From: Aplidium turbinatum
Taxonomy: Eukaryota > Chordata > Ascidiacea > Aplousobranchia > Polyclinidae
DNA: 64,000 nt
Assembly (NCBI GenBank): GCA_918807975.1
Contig: OU964931.1
Coordinates: 9,000,251-9,064,250, forward strand
Direction: 5' to 3'
The notes under the pieces were generated by a model. That model had not been told where the DNA came from, did no database searches, and saw nothing but the letters and a program-made list of their open reading frames with translations. Positions 60,316 to 64,000 of this stretch are shown here, in pieces (the first letter of the stretch is position 1; the number at the start of each line of letters is the position of its first letter). Made by a program: the position numbers and the translations under genes.

Positions 60316-60804
60316 CAGTAGAATTCGCCTATAGTGACTTTGGCTATAGTGACACTTCGCCTATAGTGACACCTGTTGCAAAGTCCCGTTTGCAAACCAT
60401 ATGTTTTGCATAGAAATGACTTCGCCTATAGTGACTTCGTGTATAAGAACACTTTGCTTACAGTGACACCACATTTCTGTCCCTTGGGCTCAAAAATTTC
60501 CGTATAAGGACACTTTACGGTGTATTTCCAGTTTAAGTTGGAATCATATTTTGTCCTTATCAGCATTCGCCAGTTCCCAGCCAGCAAATCCATCTTTTTA
60601 CATTGATTTAACTTATGCAGAGGTTGAACCATAAAGGATTGATTTGCTGACTGGGTTTGAATTAAACCAACATGGGATGCGCATGCGCAGATACTGCACA
60701 AGTGACGTTATCAACGACGTCATCATTCGTCCATAGTGACACTTCGCTTATAGTGACACTTTTTCCGCGGTCCCTTCAGGTGTCACTATAGGCGAATTCT
60801 ACTG
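60316..60804. mobile_element. Tigger-like MITE with CTATAGTGAC arrays
   Basis: Ends are CAGTAGAATTCGCCTATAGT and ACTATAGGCGAATTCTACTG, exact complements, with TA at both sides (60314-60315, 60805-60806). CTATAGTGACACTTCGC-type words are tandemly repeated inside. A degraded palindromic MITE lies at 60585-60660. No transposase in 489 bp. Confidence 0.92.
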
Positions 60805-61036
60805 TATTTATTTTTTCATTTTATTTAACTTTCAAAGTGATAAGTTCTGGAAGCTTGTCACTAAGCTTATTAGGATTATTTTTTGATTTTTTTTCAGTAA
60901 AGTTTAAATCGCCCTTGTCGCAAGTGTTTATAAAATACGCAGGCTACAATCAGTGGCGTAGGAGCAGTGCCGGTCTTAGGGTATTTCGGGCCCTGTGCGG
61001 AATATGCTTTGCGGGCCCCAATGACAATGATCCAAT

Positions 61037-61529
61037 TCAGTAGCGTAGCTTGGTATTTTGAAAGGGGAGGGGATGGTTTGACGGTCGGCGGGCGAACACC
61101 GGCAGCGTGGGGTCTCCCCTAGAAAATTTTGAAAAATTACTTTGAATTTGGGGCATTCTGAGAGCATGTTCAACAAAAATTTGGGTACAAATATTACTGT
61201 AAAATGGTGCTGTCCGGTGGCATAGCAAAAGGATAAGATCATGCTTTCTTTGGCATTTTGCGGAAATAAAGCTATGGGTCTATGTTGAGTATGGATGCAA
61301 CCTATTTCGTCCCTGAAAAATTCGTAGGCTATCCCGATTTCGTACCGTGAAGTCGTGTAATAATAAAAAGTTTTGATCTATTTCGTCCCCTGAAAAGATC
61401 GAGAAATTTTGAAATGTTTGCGGCAACTCCGATCAGCAACTTCGGCTCTGTTGTTTTTTCTTCTCGATCTTTTCAGAGTACAAAATAGGTTGCACCCGTT
61501 GAGTCTCTATGTTTTCTTGTTGCTAATTC
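61037..61529. mobile_element. fragment of the 8452-type hAT, split by a MITE
   Basis: CAGTAGCGTAGCTTGGTATT opens it, then GAAAAATTACTTTGAATTTG and GGTGCTGTCCGGTGGCATAG, as at 8570-8670. The match stops at CTATG (61282) and resumes at about 61506 with CTATGTTTTCTTGTTGCTAA. The right-hand two thirds of the element are missing. Confidence 0.82.
61283..61505. mobile_element. small MITE at the centre of the 61-kb nest
   Basis: TTGAGTATGGATGCAACCTA at left pairs with TAGGTTGCACCCGTTGAG at right. AAAAGATCGAGAAA and TTCTCGATCTTTTCAG inside also pair. TCTATG/CTATG at both joints suggests a short target duplication. Confidence 0.7.
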
Positions 61530-62436
61530 CTTATTTGTTGAACTCACTTGTTGAATTTTTCCATTAGAAAAGGCAAAATCACTGCAGTTTCTGAGTAAAT
61601 TGCGGGCCCCCTAATTTGCGGGCCCTGTGCGATCGGACGGTTTGCACACCCCAAAGACCGGCACTGCGTAGGAGCATATGCTGCCGCCCTGGCTTTTGTT
61701 AAAAATGCCGCCCTAAGTAGACTGCAGCAAATTTGAAATAGTTTCATGTTCAAGCAATCTTTTCAATAAAAATAATTACAAATAATGTGCCGCGTCTCAG
61801 AAGTTCTATATTGCTTGAGAAAGAAACCTCACTGTCTCAGCGTTAAGGCCAAAAATAAAAGACAAAAAATGGACAATAAATGTATTAGGCAAATAAAAGA
61901 TCAATAGCCGCCTCAAATTGAACTTTTCGAGCTTTCGCCGAAGCAAAATCAGCGATAATATCTTCAAAATCAAGTTTTTGAACGTGGTCTTTTCTATAGA
62001 AAGAATCGATAGAGCTGATAGCCGATCATCATTCATGGTAGAAAGTAAATACGACTTTATCATTTTGAGCTTTGAGAAACTCCTCTCACAGCTCGCAATT
62101 GAAACACGAACACCAATGGTAAAATAAAGTTTCAGACAACACAAGCATAAATATGGTGTCGAATCAAGTAGCCTAGGTGTGATTTAGCTAACCACTGTAA
62201 AACATCAAACGCTGTTGCATTACGATCAAACGTGGTTTCACTGCTTCGCACCAGCCTCTTAAATCTGTCAATTTCCACAGCTAACTCCAAAAAGTCCACC
62301 TCGTCGTCTTTATTTATTTTTGGATTACTTCATTTCTCGTGATGTGTGCACTGTGCAGCCTCATTTTGCCGCCCCCTTGCAGCCTGCCGCCCCTGGCGCT
62401 GAGCCAGAACCGTCAAGTGACTGCTACGCCATCACG

Positions 62437-63868
62437 GACTATAATACAACTAGGCTAAGGAACTATTTCTAACACAATAAAAATAAAATCCAAACTGACT
62501 CTCCGAAAAATTTCGGTTTGCTCTGTCTGGTTCAGTCACGTTCACTTGGCGCAGTCATCAGCTAGCGTACGTGCTTTGCTTTGAGGTTGTTCGAAAGATG
62601 ACTGGGAGAAAGAAACGTTTCCACTGAAAGACTGATTATGATACAGTCTGGTGAAAATTTTAATGACTCAAATAAAAAACAACTCAATGACAAAGCTAGT
62701 AAAAGTAATTAAAGAAGGCATTGAAAGAAGGTAAAATAATGTAAAAAGGCCGACGACAGACAACTTTTAACTGAAACAACAACAAATATGAACATGATCG
62801 TAAATGACGAATATTGCAACAACATGGACGACGTGATAATATTCGCACACGCGGTACGCAATTTAGGAAAACAACAAACCTAATGATGGAACCAAAAGGC
62901 GTTAAAAAGTGCGAAGTTATTAAATGTCAGCCTCACAAATCGGACATAGGAAGCAATTGACCCCCCAAATATTTTAAATATACATTTACCTACTCTTACA
63001 GCATCATTTGACAGAGTTTTACAATGGATTTACGCAGAAAGTAAGCTACTCTCAGCTTGCGCAATTTTAAGAATTTTTTTTCAAAAAGGCCCCTCAGAGT
63101 CTCAGTCCTCCCATGGGTGTTTCGCTTTCCCCGATTGTTGCCGGGCTCACTGTCATGTACAATAATCCCCCCCCTTGAATTTTTTTTTTGATTACGCCCC
63201 TGCCTACAAGATGCTCACCGGTTGAGAAAACCACGGTATAGTGTAACATGCCGACTAATTTTTTTAGCTATAAAAACGTATGCCTGATGAAATGACCATC
63301 GATAAGTCAAAGCTGAAAAAGAATCAAGTTTATAGAGATGCATCGTGCATTCTTCACTAAATTTCTTACCAAATATGAAGTCGAATCTATCAACTACGTT
63401 AAGAAAGAATGCGATGACGTAGTTGTGCTGGTAGGCCTACCAACCATGAATGGCAAAATAAGGATGAAAAGTCCGCAAAAAAGCAAGACTTAAGACTTAT
63501 CGCTTATCGAAATAGCACTTATCGGAGATGAAGGCACAGGAAACTACTAGGCCTATGAGGGAGTCCCGGCCCCCTCTGGCCACAAACCTTCTAGTTACGC
63601 CAGGATTTCTCAAATTTTTGTATTGTGCGACCCCACCATAGAAAAAAAATTAATGCGACCCCTTGCTGGGAAGTTTCCAATATAAACTACCCACTGTAGG
63701 CCCATTTCTCATTTGTTTGAAAACCCTAAAATTACGATTTGCCATCAGGTCTGAGCTACGCCACTGAAGATTATATTTGTAGATGGCGTGAAGACATGAA
63801 ATGGCAAACTTCTTTAGAAGCCTACTGTAGGCTATACGGTACCGTAGGCTACTTGCAAAGGTTCACTT
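62437..63868. other. intergenic stretch with eroded hAT ends
   Basis: C-rich hAT-like words occur at 63158-63205 (CCCCCCCCTTGAATT, GATTACGCCCCTGCC) and at 63560-63765 (CTAGTTACGCCAGG, TTTGTATTGTGCGACCCCA, GAGCTACGCCACTG). No full element can be bounded, and no host exon was recognised. Confidence 0.45.
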
Positions 63869-64000
63869 TCAAGGTTGTATATATTCTTGGAAATTAATCT
63901 TTCCATCATTGTCTTTGTCTTTTTGCTCCATAAGGTCATCCACAGTTGCTTCAAGCTCCTTGTTTCCATATTGATGTCGTTTATGTTCAGGTCTCCAAGA
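63869..64000 (-). CDS. EF-hand protein, last coding exon (partial)
   Basis: The minus strand is open from the window edge to a TGA at 63871-63869, 43 residues. It contains a canonical EF-hand calcium loop, DKDNDGKINFQEY, with Asp at positions 1, 3 and 5, Gly at 6, a hydrophobic residue at 8 and Glu at 12. Before it is ELEATVDDLMEQK, fitting the entering helix. The protein ends EYIQP, so this is a C-terminal EF-hand. The family (for example a secretory-pathway FKBP or MCFD2-like protein) cannot be decided from this fragment. Confidence 0.8.
   Translation of the reverse strand, partial: SWRPEHKRHQYGNKELEATVDDLMEQKDKDNDGKINFQEYIQP

Larger units (their letters stand above)
60965..61666. mobile_element. 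hAT-type element nested in the one at 60951
   Basis: Ends are CAGTGCCGGTCTTAGGG and CCCCAAAGACCGGCACTG, with exact CGTAGGAG flanking (60957-60964, 61667-61674). GGGCCCTGTGCGGAATATGC at left and GCGGGCCCTGTGCGATCGG at right mark its subterminal regions. Inside lies a fragment of the 8452-type hAT. Confidence 0.92.
60951..62436 (-). mobile_element. hAT transposon with C-terminal transposase remnant, multiply invaded
   Basis: The left end is CAGTGGCGTAGGAGCATATG once the insert is removed; the right end is the eroded CTGCTACGCCATCAC. Flanks CTACAAT and CTATAAT differ by one base. CTGCCGCCCTGGC at left matches GCCGCCCCTGGC near the right. The minus strand at 62144-61930 encodes VSIASCERSFSKLKMIKSYL then DRLSALSILSIE, the hAT dimerisation region. 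Older than its inserts, as its ends are more eroded. Confidence 0.8.

Noticed and set aside
1-64000. CRISPR arrays, operons or phage-like gene blocks
   Set aside because: No regularly spaced repeats were seen, genes are split by introns, and gene density is far too low.
1-64000. Retroviral, LTR or Polinton-type elements
   Set aside because: No long terminal direct repeats, protease, integrase or capsid-like stretches were recognised; the reverse transcriptases seen are LINE types.

Overview
This window is nuclear DNA of an animal. Its genes have many small exons bounded by GT/AG splice sites. It is AT-rich, and most of its length is transposable-element debris. No bacterial or viral genome organisation is visible. 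The gene set (MOB2, a DEG/ENaC-type channel, LCLAT1, SLC3A2/4F2hc, an EF-hand protein), the moderate introns and the heavy load of hAT, tRNA-SINE and Jockey/I-like LINE copies fit an invertebrate deuterostome, perhaps a tunicate. That placement is an inference and is weak. The window was read by eye only; exon borders come from splice-site and reading-frame agreement plus remembered family sequences.

Layout. (1) 563-2398, plus strand: the last three coding exons of a MOB2-like kinase activator. (2) 7015-17169, minus strand: eight exons of an acid-sensing-type sodium channel, complete through the C-terminus. Intron 6 is filled by a hAT transposon that contains two further hAT elements and a LINE fragment. 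(3) 17-38 kb: no host gene recognised; a repeat landscape with an eroded hAT (21168-23284), a LINE copy with an inverted 5' part (24135-24529), a long inverted repeat, a short RTE-like LINE copy, and a nearly full-length Jockey/I-like LINE (about 30.6-33.6 kb). (4) 38335-46210, plus strand: LCLAT1 in six exons, with a four-deep nest of elements in intron 1. (5) 48214-50581: a hAT broken by a LINE that is itself broken by a SINE. (6) 52008-55522, minus strand: SLC3A2 with a complete coding sequence of eleven exons. (7) 55.9-62.4 kb: hAT elements nested in one another and a Tigger-like MITE. (8) 63869-64000, minus strand: the last coding exon of an EF-hand protein, running off the window edge.

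The host genes are unrelated in function (kinase-scaffold signalling, cation channel, cardiolipin/phospholipid remodelling, amino-acid-transporter heavy chain) and do not form an operon or cluster. The clearest novelty is twofold. First, the insertions stack so that their order can be read, because many elements keep exact 8-bp target duplications. Second, the channel gene lacks the usual His-Gly gating motif and carries Gly-Met-Ser where the Gly-Ala-Ser selectivity filter is expected. I found no convincing new multi-gene system.
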